Shown: positions 25,801 through 39,335, numbered from the stretch's first letter. The stretch: 64,000 bases of DNA from Daldinia sp. FL1419 (GCA_025201765.1 MU623504.1:1-64000), one strand, 5' to 3'. Translations and numbers: made by a program. Notes: a model not told the origin generated them from the sequence alone.

Positions 25801-28800
25801 GTCTCCTGCTTCCCCGTGTACCCGGCATTTTCCTTTAACCTGTCCCTTAGATCCTCTGGTTACCGACTTGCGTCCGCTCCTACTGTAAGTAAAGCTGTGA
25901 CAGCTCGCACAATCCTGGCCCAGTCCCATTTCGATTACGGCCTTGGATTCTTGGGTTCTTGGCTAAATCGCTCCGGAAAGCAGTCTAAAGGAAGAGCTAT
26001 CACATAAAAATCCCCTAATTGCCACCTCCTGCTGCGTTGTGTGGAGCACCGATGAGGTGATCGAGGTGATCATTGACTAACAAGGTGCTATTGACGCTGT
26101 CGGAAATCGTCTCGTCAACTGCATCTACATACTATGTATATCACACACCCCTACATCCAGAGTCCACAATCCACACATACCTCTCCTACTTATATGCACA
26201 CATGCCATACCTTTTTTCTAGGTACAATACATACGCACAGCGGCCCGGGATCCAGTTAGATTCCATCTCGGTAACCCATCGTTTTTTATTTTGAGTATCA
26301 TCACAACCAATTAAACCAATAAAACCAGCACCATACGAGGTCTGTAAGGTAATGTAAAGGTAATGTATAGGTATTTACCACGTCCACCAACAAGACTCGT
26401 ATCCCGCCCTTGGAACCATGGGGCTCAAAGGCCGCGTTGCGCCTCAATCGCCCTCCATCCTCTTTTAGTCAAATTAGAACGGCTCCTGGTCTCCTTCGAT
26501 CGAGGTGTCACAAACGACTCCGGCTCCTGCAACCACATCTCTTGCATATTCAGCAACCGAGACAGGGGATCCAGATGTTGTGACCAACAGGTATTTAATG
26601 TTGTAACCACACCACGGTTCACTCACATGTTTGAACTCGGGCTACAAATGTACACTTGAATACCTACGACCGTCCCGTCAACTCAACTCTAGCGATCAAT
26701 CTAGTTCCATAGCCGGGGAGGGTATCCGGATGATTGGACGCCCAGTAAGTGGGCATTGTATCTCCTACCTGGGTCCTGTTCTCAAAACACATAAGGATTT
26801 GGGTCGATACAGCCTCGCTCATATTAACCCGCCGGTTTCGCCGAATCAACGCTGAAGTTCCTACCGCAAAACCTAGACTAGATTGAGTTGCCAGGGTTAT
26901 CTCGTTGCTTTTGCGTAAGCCGGCCGTACTCATTCCTGGATTAGGCCGCCATTTACCTAGGTAGTTTAAGGACTAATAAGCACCGGCTCGTGTTCCTGAA
27001 GAGGGTATTCTGATAACGGTAAGTCCCTTGATTTTTGTCAGCTGCCAAAGCTACCCAATCTACCACACCACTCTTTTTTTCTTCTTCTTTAATCTGACTG
27101 CCCGGTAAGGCGCATTCCCTTGATTTGCAAAGCCTCTTAAGCCGCAAAAACTTATTCGGCTTATTTTTATTCGGAGCGTTTGTTTTGATTTAAATTATCT
27201 CGATAACATAACCTCTAACCCCTTGCGGGATCCCACCATATTAAAGACAACACGGCCGGTATACCGTTCTGTGATACCATAGCCCACCCTACCCTCCGAG
27301 GTTCTAGTTGGGCCTTCAGTATCCGCGTGGGGTTATCCAACCCTTGCTATACTTAATATGCGAGGGTATGGGACTTGCATTGGTTTCACTTCAATGTCCT
27401 CTTCTTAGTATGCATGGAGCTCTCTATCTTCACAGCGTTTCAGCACATGTCTGTCCCCCCCGCATACTGAGCTATCTTGACCGCGATTTTCTTGGTGTTC
27501 TGTTCGTATGTGTTCTATATGCCGGGGAGCTGAACCGCATTCTAAGTGGTTGCATATGCTCACCGCCAATCTTCCGGGTTTGTCGAGTGAGCAAGTAAAT
27601 TTGCCTACTCTAGCAGTTGATCCATAAATCCACCCTGGGTATATCAGAAGCTGGGGAATGGAAAAGAGCTTCGAATGTTTCGAAACTATCGGGGCTACCA
27701 ACGCTTCTGGGGCTACCAGGGTAAGTTAAGAAGTGAGTATCGACGAAGATAGCCTCGTCGAATGACGACGTCGCCCTTGGTGGATCTGCAAATCTGTCGA
27801 TCACTTCAAACGACATATCACGTCCACTCATCAGCCCTGGGATGTTCTAGGCTTTTACACAAGCATAAAATTAAGATGGATGCACCCTTTCGGTAAATAG
27901 CTTTATGCTTTGCTTTGACCTGCAGCGGCCGCATCTCCCGTCCCGGAAAATCGATCTTGCTGCCAGCAGGTCTTGTCTCTTGATAATTGACAAACGCCAC
28001 CCCGCTGTATCGGATGGGTGTACGACATTCATGCAATCGGCCGATTCAGACTTGCGTTAATATGGTCTCATTTCCACCTGCTGGAGCCGTGCGTACAATG
28101 GCCGACCCGAAATTGGGGCAGAAAACCGGATAGGTTTAGGCGACCGGAAGCTTTTTCGGATGTGGCCATTGAAGCAGATATACCTATCACACACACTTAT
28201 ACGCAGATACACATATACAACATATACAACATACACACACCATTTACGCGCCTCTTCGTATTTGCCGACTTCTCCAATATACTAGAGTATATGGTACTAT
28301 GTAGCTAAGACGTCGCCAAACACCTGCGCGCTCGTCCGGCTGCGTACTACTCCGCAATGCCTCGCGATGCTTTCGGCGTCTTCAGTAACTGGCACACCGG
28401 GTATGCAGTATTTCGTGCATTATAATACCTCTCTCCACCAATTAGTGACCCCACTGGAATGCAGAGATAAAGTCGCTGCGAATGGATACTAGTCGTGGAC
28501 AAGCCCTTAGCAAGCTATGCTTTCTGCCTCGCGGATGTGCGCGCATCTCACTTTAGCTCTTTCATCTACATTGTAGGAGTGCAAGATAATTAGAAATTGA
28601 TGCATCCCCATTTCGCTCCACGTCACAACTGCACACCATCATCTCCGCGCAAGCCACAGTAAGTCCATAAACGGGATTTGATTAGCAACCAGGGGATGTC
28701 TATTCTACAGTATTTATTCTAAAAAGGGTATCATCTACTCCGCCTTGGGCACCTTTGCATGTTAACAGAATGAAGAAGAATTGAAAGCAAACAAGACCGC

Positions 28801-29025
28801 CTACAGTCCGGAACGTTGTCCGCGCGACCTGACGACCCAAGAACCCTGTCGACCGACCACCATCAGTTCCCCCTTAGTGCCCTCCGCGATAAGGTTCGAT
28901 CCGCTTGCTTTGGTAGTTCGAAGCGCAGTATTTGCTGGCCACGCTTAACCGAGCTGCAAAAAGTATCTGGGGCCACCAATCCACTCTCTCCACATCAATT
29001 AGACGAAGACTCCTCAACCATCCCG
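22813..29025. other. Long gene-poor stretch
   Basis: There is no supportable gene in 6.2 kb. The part next to the APT1 start is pyrimidine-rich on the minus strand and is probably its leader and promoter. Dense AGGTACCT/CCTAGG palindromes lie at about 23865-23925. Degenerate short repeats of the type CCATAGAGGGG occur at about 24240-24300. A near-perfect hairpin is at 25271-25343 and ACATATACA repeats are at about 28185-28240. Open frames are short and mutually overlapping. Confidence 0.45.
25271..25343. repeat. Inverted repeat (18 bp arms, 16 matches)
   Basis: The left arm TACCTATGCGCCTACATA (25271-25288) is complementary to 25326-25343 with two mismatches. The loop holds two direct copies of TACCATATAC. 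It lies in gene-free DNA. Confidence 0.7.
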
Positions 29026-31162
29026 TCACCGAAATTGTAACCGAATGATTGAAAATAACATGCTCTGCAATACGTGCAGCGAGACAGCTACGCTCGTAGG
29101 TAAGAGCTCTGGCCACACTGCTAGGTCCATTTTCCCCTCGACGTTAGCATTAACCCCAAAGATCCACCGAATCAACCCCCTGAGCACGATTCCTGCTGTC
29201 AATTCGCACGCCCAGGTAATCATGGACGCGTAGAAAGTTAGCTCGAAATCGTATAGCTCATCGGGGTCATCGAATGCAAAGTACGGATACACGTCCTTGT
29301 TGGCTCCGAAGTGCAGTACCAAGATGCTCCCCAAGAATGTAAGCATGCTAACATTTTCGGCTAAGAAGCGGATGAAGACGTTTCTGGTGCAGATCTTCTG
29401 GTAAGAGCCATATGACTGGGTAGTCAGGCCTAGCATTGACAATATGCGATGATACGTTTGCGTCATAGTGAGAGGAGTAAGGATAATGAGAAAGCTGGAT
29501 GAGAGCGCTTGAAGCCAGACGAATTGCGATGGCGAGCGGAGGCGCGCATACAGAGCGCGGACGTAAGTCTGGTAGGTCAGCATGAAATATCTGTTTGGAT
29601 TGGTCAGCAGGACTATACGGATCAAGCTGGCGCGTCTTGACAAACACTTACAGCTTGAAGATCCAGCTCAGGGGGTAGCTCCCTACACGCTCCCCTTCGC
29701 TGGCACCGAGAATCCAGCCCGTAAGTGCGTCTAACAGATGGACCGTCACGACCCAGCTGTAAACGTAGACAATTGTTTCAAAACTGTTATGTGGTAGGGT
29801 CCGTAGATAGATCTCGGCGTATGCTTCTCCTATTAGGTAGGCTAATAAACCGACGAAAAGCGCTAGACAAAACCATACGAACCGCACAAAACTAGCGGGC
29901 AACCAGTTTCTTCTTTGCATGAACGCCGGCATGGCTTGTCGCGGCCGGCCCGTAACCTGCAGCGCATCGTCCGGATCAAACGTGTGGCCCCTAATCCCTC
30001 TGCGTCGGTTGTAGTCTCGGGGGGTCGATAGAGTGCCCGACTTCCCAGTCCACCACGAGCTCGTGAATATGCGCTGGGTTTCGCTTAGCGAGTGCCTCAG
30101 GCCTAAGTGACGCTCATGCGTCATGAGGATGCAGAAGGCGATAGCCACGGGCATCGCCATGATGACAAAGGTCCAACTAACCCAAGCCGTGTTGTGGACT
30201 GTCAAGAAGCGCGCCTCCCGAATTAAGTATATGGGGATGGGAGCTGCGATCGAGAGAATGGCTATCAGTGAGATAGTTACTGGGAAGCCGAGAGCTGACG
30301 GCCACCAGTTGAGAGAGTAAAGGTTGAATACTTTGGTTATCCAGATTAGAGCCGTTAGGTTGTAGAACCCGTAGTAGACGAAGAGGAAGAACCAAAAGTT
30401 GACCTGCACGCGCGCTTCACCGTGACCGGGCACTCGGTGCTTGGAGGAAGAATCGAGTGCGGGTATGGGATGGCCATGAGGTCGCGGGTGGCCGTGCGAG
30501 TCGGGCGCAAAGGGGTATTGCGGGAAAGGGATCGCGCACCATGCTACCGCCTAGATAAACCATATCCGTTAGCCCCAAATACATGAATCCTAATAAATAG
30601 TTCCAAAATCTCCTGTAATATATCATCCATATTTCCCCCAAAGAACCGCCAATCGTAAAGCTGAAAAGGGACTAAAGACGGATCGCAAACTTACCAAGGC
30701 AGCAGGCAAGAAAACCAAGACACCCCAACGACTCCACCAACTCTCAACCACACGCTTGACAGCCGTCTGCCGCGGCGCTATCCACAAGTCCCTCACGCTC
30801 CGACGAGACAACCGCACAAACCGGCGCATCTTCCTCTTGGCCACGGAACCGCATCGTCTATTATCATTATCATTACTACCCTCATCACCGTCCCCACCGT
30901 CATCATCATCATCGTCGTCGTCGTCGTCGTCATCGTCGTCCGAGGGTCCGAATACCAAAGCGCCGTACCCGACATGCACGCTCCCGCGACCGCCGTTACC
31001 GCGGGCGGCGGCGGTTAGCAGCCCGAGGTGCTGGGGCTGGAGGTGCGGCTGCTGGCGGGGCACGGCGCGGAAGCGGCCTAGGAGCGGGGAGGCGTCACTC
31101 GCGTGTTGGCGTGCGGCGCGGCCGGTTTCGGTACCGGGGATGAAGGGGAAGAAGGCGGGCAT
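29026..31162 (-). CDS. Fungal polytopic integral membrane protein, function unknown
   Basis: Three exons, 30695-31162, 29652-30550 and 29590-29026, give 643 residues. Introns are 144 bp (30551-30694, branch CTAAC) and 61 bp (29591-29651). The first splice rebuilds one membrane helix (VLVFLPAAL joined to AVAWCAIPFPQYPF), which supports the model. Residues 1-95 are a soluble N-terminus with a 14-Asp run encoded by a trinucleotide repeat. A basic stretch (KRKMRRFVRLSRRSVRDLW) precedes the first helix. About nine to ten hydrophobic segments follow, including VNFWFFLFVYYGFYNLTAL, LGFPVTISLIAILSIAAPI and FVRFVWFCLALFVGLLAYL. The loop around residues 330-380 is basic and hydrophilic. The sequence recalls conserved uncharacterised membrane proteins of Pezizomycotina. 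I know no reaction or substrate. Confidence 0.8.
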
Positions 31163-34100
31163 TGGGGGCGTGTTGTATGTGTGTGAGTGTGTGGGTGTCG
31201 TCTGAGTCGTGTAAGGTTCCGGGACTGGTCGGGGCTAGCCTTGCTTAGGTAGGCTAGAAGGATGGTGTTCCGGGCCGTGGATCCCCCTTTGGTGCCTTTG
31301 TTTCTTTTCTTTTTTCTTCCTTTTTTTCCCCCCTTCCCGTCTTGCTGCCCCTTCTAGCCTAGCCTAGCCCTCTTCGCTATATCTTTCCACCGCCCGATCC
31401 CCCTTGACGTTTGTGGCGTTTTTTTCTTCTTCTTTTCGGTCCTGCTCTCGACGCCTGGTTCGTCTGTTCGGTCTTACTTGCGGTGTGTGTGATTACGCTG
31501 GCGCTGGAGGATTTGGCTCTGGATCTGGTTTTGGATATTGGGGTTGCGTTTGGTGAGAGGCGGCGCACATGGCTTGTTTGAGAAGGGGGAATTTTCTATA
31601 TGGAAGGAGAGAAACAGCGGAAAGAAACGCAGAGACGTAGAACTGTGGCTGAGCTTGGGTCACAAGGGTCTTGGATAAAGCGGGCGTTTGGGGGATAGTA
31701 CGTTGGTGCTGAGGCGGACCGCTCTTTTGTTCACTTTGAGGAAGGGGAGGTGAGACGATTCGATTATGTGAGCTAAGGACGTGTGGTGAAGTTGTCTCGG
31801 CGTGGAGATTTTCCAGCTACTGCACTACCTCTGTATTGCTGCTATATGCCGTCTGTATTGTGCTGTATAGTATATGGAGGGTAGGTGGTCGTCTTTCGGG
31901 ACTCGTGATCTCGGCACGCTGCAGGCCGGATTATGCGTCCGCTGCCTGGTTGGTTATCTATGTTGCCTCGCCTCGCCTCGCCTCGCCTTGCCTTACTTGT
32001 ACACTTACAACCGCTAACCGCAGGCTGCGCTTCTTTTTTTTTTTTGCCCTGGTCCGAGGTAGGTACAGCAACAGGGAACTGGTATGTGTTGTATCCCCAG
32101 CACGTGTAGAAGCGAGCGGCGGAAGGGAGGGTTCAGGATAGGGTATACCTGGACCCTTGGAGGAGAGATGGTTGGCCAGGTTTGGACGAACGGACGGCGC
32201 AGGACGACGTTATGTAACAAACCTTTGCATTAAACCAGGTAGATACCAGGTAGATAGATAGGTCAGTCGGCAGGTAGGTATAATAATACATTAACATACC
32301 GTAGCATAGCATGCCATACCAAACTACTACATACTACCTAGGTACGCAAGGTATGTATTGTATAAAAAAGCAAAGACTCTCAAAAGGGCCGGAAAGAGAA
32401 AAGGAGATGAGACAGACAATAGGAGGAGCAGTGAAGAGGAGGAGAGGTGGATTTGTTCAATGTTGCCTTTTGCTGCAAGGAAGGGGAGCGCGTGACGATG
32501 ACGCTACTACGTATGTAGGTACGTACCTACATTTTTGATATGGATGAGACCTATCATCTATGGCCCTACCTATGAGATAGGTACGCGATATGTAGTACTA
32601 CATACCTAACCTAGGTAACTATGCGATAATAATAAAACGCTATAACTAAAATAATAATACTAACAATAATGATAATAATAATAATCAACCTATCAGATTT
32701 AAGAAGTAAAAGTGGAACCATCCCCTGTCCCCCGAACAAGAAAAAGAAAAAAGAAAAAAAAAAGCTCTTGTGGGGCCGTCTTTTGGAGATTTTGGAGATT
32801 TTGGATCTTCTAGATTGCACCTTTTTTAACTTTTAACTTCTATGCTCATGCCCAGGCCCATGCCCATGCTGCCGCTTAAGCGAACCGCGAACCACCAAGG
32901 ATCGACCATGTCCATGTTTCCAATCCGAGATGCAATACTGCCAACAGCAATGCCCCCCTCGCCGTGCTGCCTTCCCGATACTGCAGCGCCGCTAGACTAG
33001 GTGCGGTATGCGTATCTTGGCGGAATTGCCATTATCGACGACATCCCACCTCCAATAGGTAGCATCTCGTATCTTACTTACGTGAGGTTGCTGCAAGTAT
33101 GTGATGTCCTGGTTTGACGATGGGCTGGCTTCTCTTACCTAGGCTCGTGTCGTAGATGGGGGAACGTATGCTCCGGTCTTACTTAATCTAGGTGTTGAGG
33201 TAGTATGATGACGATTACTCCAAGGCTTTTTTTTTCTTTTTTTTTCTTGATAGCGTAGCGTCTTCATGGATGTTTGGAGATTATCCCGTTGCTACCTCAC
33301 TTTGCACTTGGCTTACATAACTGGTGGTTGTGGTCTGGACCTCCTTTAATGATATGTCGAGATATCGGTATATGGTAGGTGGAATACTGAGCTGGTGGTG
33401 GTGGGATGCCACCGTCGTAGGCATGTATCGTCGTATTCGATATATACTTGTAAAGCAAACTAAGAGGTAGGCAGGATATGAATGCTATTGGAGGCCTTCG
33501 GTGAAAAACAAGTCGGTAGGAAATCGATATCATCGTCTTTCAAGTGTGCTCTTGGGGGCGGTTGTTTTATATCCGCGGCTTCGACTTGAAGAATGTCATT
33601 GGTATAAGTTAGATAAGCTATAACGGCGATCTTCTATAGGTAGTTGGGGGCTTTCTACATAGTCCTCCGAGTTTCTCCCATGAAGTCTTACGGACTCGAC
33701 GAGAAGACTATCAGCCCAACAGGGTTCTTGATCTCGGGCTAAGAAATCGAAAACCTCGTGAGACCTTTTGATTAGGGCAAGTAAATCGTCGTCTCGGCCT
33801 TCTACGATATCGGACTCGAGTCATCGACAGCTGAATTACAACATAGTTTCGTGACTAGGTTGACATTGACCCACAGTTACTCACGACGTTGGGTGTACAA
33901 ACGTCTCTTAGAGCAGTCTGTTAGCCATCGATCAACGAAGCCTCGTACGAATGTTGGTTTGTTCTTCTCGAAGCAATAATGATCATTGGTCCCTCCGGCT
34001 ACTAGCTACGGCCTATCTACGGCAAAGCTATCTTAATCGAGGCATTGCGAGTCCTAGATAAGCTATAAGAGGGGTTCCTAGGTTACACCAGCCTTGTTAT

Positions 34101-35408
34101 AGCTGGAAACAGAAGACATCGTTTGGCGCGTCCTTGTGTAACACTAGAACAACCTGATCGAAACTCAACAGGAACACCAATGAGAAGAGCGTCTCCGCTA
34201 GTTTCTGGGGCGTTGCAGATATGGTCAAGACGATGCGTATGACAGCAATTCTTCGAATTTTCATTGGCCGAGTCATACTGTAGGTCAGCAGAAAAAAGTC
34301 ACATAAGCTGGGGATTGACAACACATGTCTCCTGGAACCATGTCTTAACTTGATTCTTAATCATGTGCCGGTGGTTTTTGAGAACGCGAACGCGAACCGG
34401 CGACAACGACTCCGAAGGAATGGCGTACAAAAAAGACATGTCATTGCTGACTTAGGTTACCTTTCCAACTGGGCTATTATTATACCGGTCTCCCAATACT
34501 GCCTACTCGTGGGGGTGACAGACCCAGGGAGAGAATCATGGTGCTTACGCCTATCATTTGTGGAGTGATCACGAACAATAAGCCCTCCGCCCAGAGGAGC
34601 GGGATGCGGAAATATGACCGGCGCTTAGGCAGAATCTAAGATATTATCATCTATGCGTGGAGGACCTGCACCTGGCATATCATATCTGCAACTAGACAAT
34701 AACGCAAACGATCGCGATGCAAGTCAGCCATCAAAATGTAAAAAACTTATAGACGTGTGCGATGATTGGGCATAATATTATTAACTATTGTAAGGGCTCA
34801 CTACAACCCTGATGTCGTCCAAATAGACTTGCCTTGGACGAAAGGAGGCGTGATAATAGGACGCCATACACGTAAGCAGCTTCGCGCCTCGACCTGCCGA
34901 GTATTAAGGTAAATTAGGGGGTATAGGATCTCCCGAGAACAAAAATAACATGGATCGCCGAGGCGCGGGTACACCCCGATCAGTAATTAGGACCGTAGGG
35001 CTGAGTGGGGCTCCGCAGATAGATATTGACGAGTTTGTGTCAATGTGAGACAGATGCGGCGTATGCTGAGCCCGTCGATACGGGACGTGAGATCTTCGAC
35101 CGGTGATTTGGGACAGAATGCGCCTCCCGCATTCCCCACTTGTTCTGCAGCCCTACCGAGCTGAACCCCTAGGCGTATGGTTACTTAATAGGCTACCTCG
35201 TCCGACTCGAAGAAATGTGATGTTGATAGACGACCATTCATGCGCTAGAGGTCAGGATCTAGGCGAAAGGATATGGGTTTCAAGACTCAACCAGCATATA
35301 TCCTTGAGCGCTCGGGGGCTGTTGATGACTAGCTGATTGAACCATGTGTTGCTCTAGTTTGGTAGAGTTGTGTTACACAGAGGCTCTACGCGTCAATGAA
35401 ACGAACAG
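31163..35408. other. Intergenic, simple repeats only
   Basis: The first kilobase is probably leader and promoter of the membrane-protein gene, including CT-rich runs near 31300-31340. Visible repeats are CCTCG repeated near 31966-31990, a perfect 20 bp palindrome at 32513-32532 and AT-rich trinucleotides near 32625-32690. No coding pattern is seen. Confidence 0.45.
32513..32532. repeat. Perfect 20 bp palindrome
   Basis: The sequence ATGTAGGTACGTACCTACAT is its own reverse complement. A second cluster of the same AGGTA/TACCT words follows at about 32570-32620. Confidence 0.85.
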
Positions 35409-36836
35409 TTAGTCGTCAAACCCTTCCTCCACCCCGGCCTCTTCTTCCTCATACACCTCCGAGTCATTGTCTTCAAAGGTATCTAATGTCGCTGACCCAA
35501 TCTGCCCCTCTCGTGTCGCTTGTTGGATCTGATGGGGAGTATCATCATCGTCATCTAGGGGGCCAGAGGCCGGTTTCTCGTCATCGATAAACCCCACGCG
35601 TTTCGTGGCTGGTGCTGATGGCTTTGGTGGTTCTTCTAGAACATCACCGTTCCATGGCTTGCATTCCTTTACCAAACCGCCGCACCGGAGACAAGTCCAC
35701 CCCTCACCTTCCTCACGCTCTAACCTGGTTGCAATGCATACAAAGCAATATATGCAGCCGCACGGGATCGTCTCATATGGATTCGTGATATCCGTCTGCG
35801 CCGAGCCCACGACTCCACTTGAGGCGGCTGCAGCTAGAACTTCGGTCTCTGACATGGCCGAGTTCTGATCCTGGTAACAGATAGCACATGTACGCTCGGG
35901 TAGAAACGCATAATCTCCTCGCTTCTCGTTGGTGTCGCCTTCCTTGCTGACGTTGATGATCTCTTTTGTCTTCCTCCATGTACGGCTAAGCCACCTACGC
36001 CATCGGTTGATCCCTACTAAGGGCAGGACGAAGAGTAAGAATTCGGTAAACGCGTGCCATACCAGCTGTCGATTGAGATATTCGAAGGAGACTTCACGGC
36101 TAACTTGACTAGTGGGTGGAGCCAGACGCATTCTCAGAACCCTGTCTAGTAATGTTCGGTACCTTCCATGCAGGAGAAAGGCAAGGAATGAGGCGAAGGC
36201 AGCTACCGAATGGAGAGTAGTGATTTGTGACGTGAGTTTGCCAAGCCGCCGTACCATTGGAGAGGGTTGATCATATCCATTATCTCGGTCCAGTAGCCAA
36301 TTCTCCCATTTTGTCCATCCATATTTACCTCCAACAGTGATAAGACCATATAGACTCTTCTGCCATTTGCTAGGGGGTGTTAAGACCAACCCATCGCGTC
36401 TCGCATCTGTATACTTCAAGTTCTGCAGAGCCGCACCATAAGTTGCATCATGATCCCAGACCGTAAGTTTGAACAGTACGGTACGAAGCACAAGCAGAAT
36501 CTCGGCTGACCAGTCATCTTTTAATGTACCTCCAAAGTATTTAAGGGCTTCGGCAACCTGGTCGCGTAATTGGCCTACGAGGTCCTCGTCTAATAGTTCA
36601 GCATCGACTTGGCCGACTCGAAATGCAGGTCTCGTTCCTTCGCGTGATGAGATTACTTCCCATGCTGATAGAGAGGAAGTTCCAATTCGATTTAGGGGGT
36701 AAGGCAACCGCGTCACTTCAGTCCAGGCTCGCGATGCTTGGCGTGTAGCGTCGATTCGAGCTTGTGCTTCTCGTTCGCGAGCTTGTCGACGAGCAGCCAG
36801 CCGCTGCTGGGCTTGGGCGAAATTGGTAGAGCTCAT
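35409..36836 (-). CDS. PEX2: Peroxisome biogenesis factor 2 (RING E3 ligase subunit)
   Basis: Pex2 forms, with Pex10 and Pex12, the peroxisomal membrane ubiquitin-ligase channel that ubiquitinates the receptor Pex5 for recycling. One exon encodes 475 residues. I start at the ATG at 36836 (MSSTNFAQAQQRL); the frame extends four codons upstream but with GTG, not ATG. The Pex2/Pex12 membrane domain spans about residues 45-290 (TRLPYPLNRIGTSSLSAWEV, YGLITVGGKYGWTKWENWL and hydrophobic stretches near 205-225 and 255-280). The RING follows at about 317-385, with CAIC, PCGCIYCFVC and CLRC. The usual CxH position reads CGC, so Cys replaces His. A 90-residue acidic tail ends in VEEGFDD. Its acidic Asp run (DDDDD) lies about 50 residues from the end. 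There is no obvious operon-like partner. Confidence 0.95.
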   Translation of the reverse strand: MSSTNFAQAQQRLAARRQAREREAQARIDATRQASRAWTEVTRLPYPLNRIGTSSLSAWEVISSREGTRPAFRVGQVDAELLDEDLVGQLRDQVAEALKYFGGTLKDDWSAEILLVLRTVLFKLTVWDHDATYGAALQNLKYTDARRDGLVLTPPSKWQKSLYGLITVGGKYGWTKWENWLLDRDNGYDQPSPMVRRLGKLTSQITTLHSVAAFASFLAFLLHGRYRTLLDRVLRMRLAPPTSQVSREVSFEYLNRQLVWHAFTEFLLFVLPLVGINRWRRWLSRTWRKTKEIINVSKEGDTNEKRGDYAFLPERTCAICYQDQNSAMSETEVLAAAASSGVVGSAQTDITNPYETIPCGCIYCFVCIATRLEREEGEGWTCLRCGGLVKECKPWNGDVLEEPPKPSAPATKRVGFIDDEKPASGPLDDDDDTPHQIQQATREGQIGSATLDTFEDNDSEVYEEEEAGVEEGFDD

Positions 36837-39335
36837 TTGAACAGCCACATGATAGTATGATACTCACAATTCAACAAGATCGGTATCAACAATAATGTCG
36901 TCATTCATGGCATGACCTAAAAAAACGCACGTATGTGTTGTTGTTGTCGTTGTTGTCGTGACCACCGAGGCTTCGTTGCTATCTGTAACGTTTAATGAGG
37001 CTTAGAAAAATAGCGGGAAGATTGAAACGATTCTGGGGAAGTAAGTCCAGTAGCAGTAGCGGTAGCGGTAGCGGTAGTGACGTTGTGGGTTACTCTAGCG
37101 TAGTAAACTCTCGGGGTACGCCGAGGTTAGGAACAGCGCGAATTAGGTTTGATCAAGCCTTGGCCTGCATTTGACCCTCGGTACCACCGACTGGAGCTTC
37201 CAATTTCCATGCATATGCTAGCTTACATAATAGCATTCTATACCCCCTACGTACAAAATGGGCAGTGCATAAAGCATAATGCACAACGCATAACGCGTTA
37301 ATCGGAGGTAAAATAGTTCCCCCTATTCTATGTTGTTTACAACATACCCTGAAATCCGCGGGTATCAAATCCATACTCTGTCAATATTTACCAGGTAGTT
37401 AAACCCGGAATCCTTTTCCGTATATTTTATTGGTTCCATCTATGCAAGCAAGTTGGTATTGGAAATAACTGAGGATTAAATCTACATTGAATCTACATTG
37501 TGTCTACTCTGCTGCTCTACTGGGGTAAGATCTTGAGATACTATAGTTAAGACTTACTAAAGTTAAACATCCTATTGTACCTTAAGTACGATGTGAATAT
37601 ACAATATAGCATTGCTATTTCTGCCGATGCACGCAATGATATAGTGCAATTCGCTTATAAGTTCTTCTCGTTGGTGGCTTGTAACAAACGCCTTCAACCA
37701 CGACTTCCTATTTCATAGCTCGAAGGCCTCACAATATATAGTATTTTAAAAGGATGCAATAATTAGCATGCAATAACACTATAGCTAGGAACAGCTCGCC
37801 GACCAAGCTAGAGCTGAAGGTAGGTTCACGGCGCAGACTTGGACGCGAGATTCCTTTGGAATGCTTATAGCAAGGAAGTATAGGAAGTATAACTAGAGAA
37901 ATCGAAGCATCGCAGCTATCCCAACCCATCTGGTATGAAGTCGGAGTTAAAACATGATGCTAGTCGCGTCAAGTCGCGAAGACGACGTACTTCGGTAACT
38001 CCACTTCCTAAAACTGTCTGCAGAGGCTCAAGTCTGCAAGATAACGTAGCCTTACATTGGTAATTATGGCGAGCTTTCTATCTGCCGGTGGAGGCTCATT
38101 TTACGGCGGAGCCTCTTGGTCTATGCTGGGTTCTATGCTTGTCTACATGCTTGCCTACGTGCTTGTCTACGTGCTTGTCTACTACCCTAAAGTATGTAAG
38201 TCGACGTTACTTTGATTATCATGTATGTACCTACATATGTTCCTAGTAGGTCTTACATCCGTACATATATCGCGGGGTTTGGTCCGTGAAGGAAGACCCC
38301 GGTATTTTTTCAAAAGCCCGGACACTCGAACAAGGAGCAAGCCACGCGATCCCAAGATAGCAAGATAGCAGGATAGCAGGATAGCCACATCCTCTGGGAA
38401 ACGGAAAACCAACAACGCGACTATTACCCGGGTCTATCACGAAAACCCTGGATATATCCTATTGGTCAAAATAAGGAATACGCCATACCGAGAAGGGCGA
38501 GAGTTTGGGTTTGTTGATTTCTAATTGGCGTCTACAACAGTTTACGGTTCCAATAATTTCTCAGTGGATAGGATTTATGTTGGTGATATACTTAATCCAA
38601 AGAGTCAATTAGACTACCTAACTTACATTCCATGCCTTGCATGCTGAAGAAGACCACGATGATGGCTATGCTGCATTGTTACACCTGAGCGGACTTGCAG
38701 AACTCGGTGCAGACCGCCCCCAAATTTACCCAATATTCGCGCTAGACATCTCACTCTACGACATGAGTGGACGGAGCAAAGCCACGATCGCATAATTAGG
38801 AAGACAGGGAAAGACAGGGAAAAACAGAAGACGAACAGGGAAAACTAGCAGGTAATGACCCCGTTGTGCAACACTACCACTCTATCGGGCATATCAATAA
38901 TATTCACCCCTTCCATCCCGCGCTCCGTACATTAGGGTACAGGGCTGACAGTAAACTTGCAGATGACAGCAACCCAAAGGGCCAAGGGGCGCCGTGGGCC
39001 AGGTTGTCTTTTCGGGGTCCTCACCACGCGCCCGTACCCTTGTACATACATCACCCGCTGCTACGTGCTATTTGGACCCATTTAACGCCCGTTGAACCCG
39101 GCCATTGATGATCGTTTTTGTCAGAACTAAATGTGAGGCTTGCTTTCGGCTCATATATGAGAAGTCCGCTCATCGACCCTACCGTTCATCAACCGTGCTT
39201 ATGGTGCACTTCTTAAACATAATCTCCTCATCGGGCACGAACGAGAATTTATTTACTTTACATCGGCAGGTTTACCGACGATCTTTACACGATTTCACTA
39301 ATTTTCAGCTCAACCAAACCCACCCCGACGCTCTC
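36837..39335. other. Intergenic, promoter of PEX2 and of the regulator gene
   Basis: No coding pattern is seen. A short in-frame-like stretch begins at an ATG at 36909 but stops after about 14 codons, and the gap to PEX2 is too short for an intron. GT-rich and GCGGTA repeats occur at about 36936-37080, and AGATAGC repeats near 38355-38385. The open frame that continues into the regulator starts at an ATG at 39108. Confidence 0.45.

Noticed and set aside
33540..35300. Possible decayed gene upstream of PEX2
   Set aside because: Scattered short frames only; no motif strong enough to name a parent.
36868..36909. Possible extra first exon of PEX2
   Set aside because: The gap to the next acceptor would be about 36 nt, too short for an intron, and the ATG at 36836 gives a good start.
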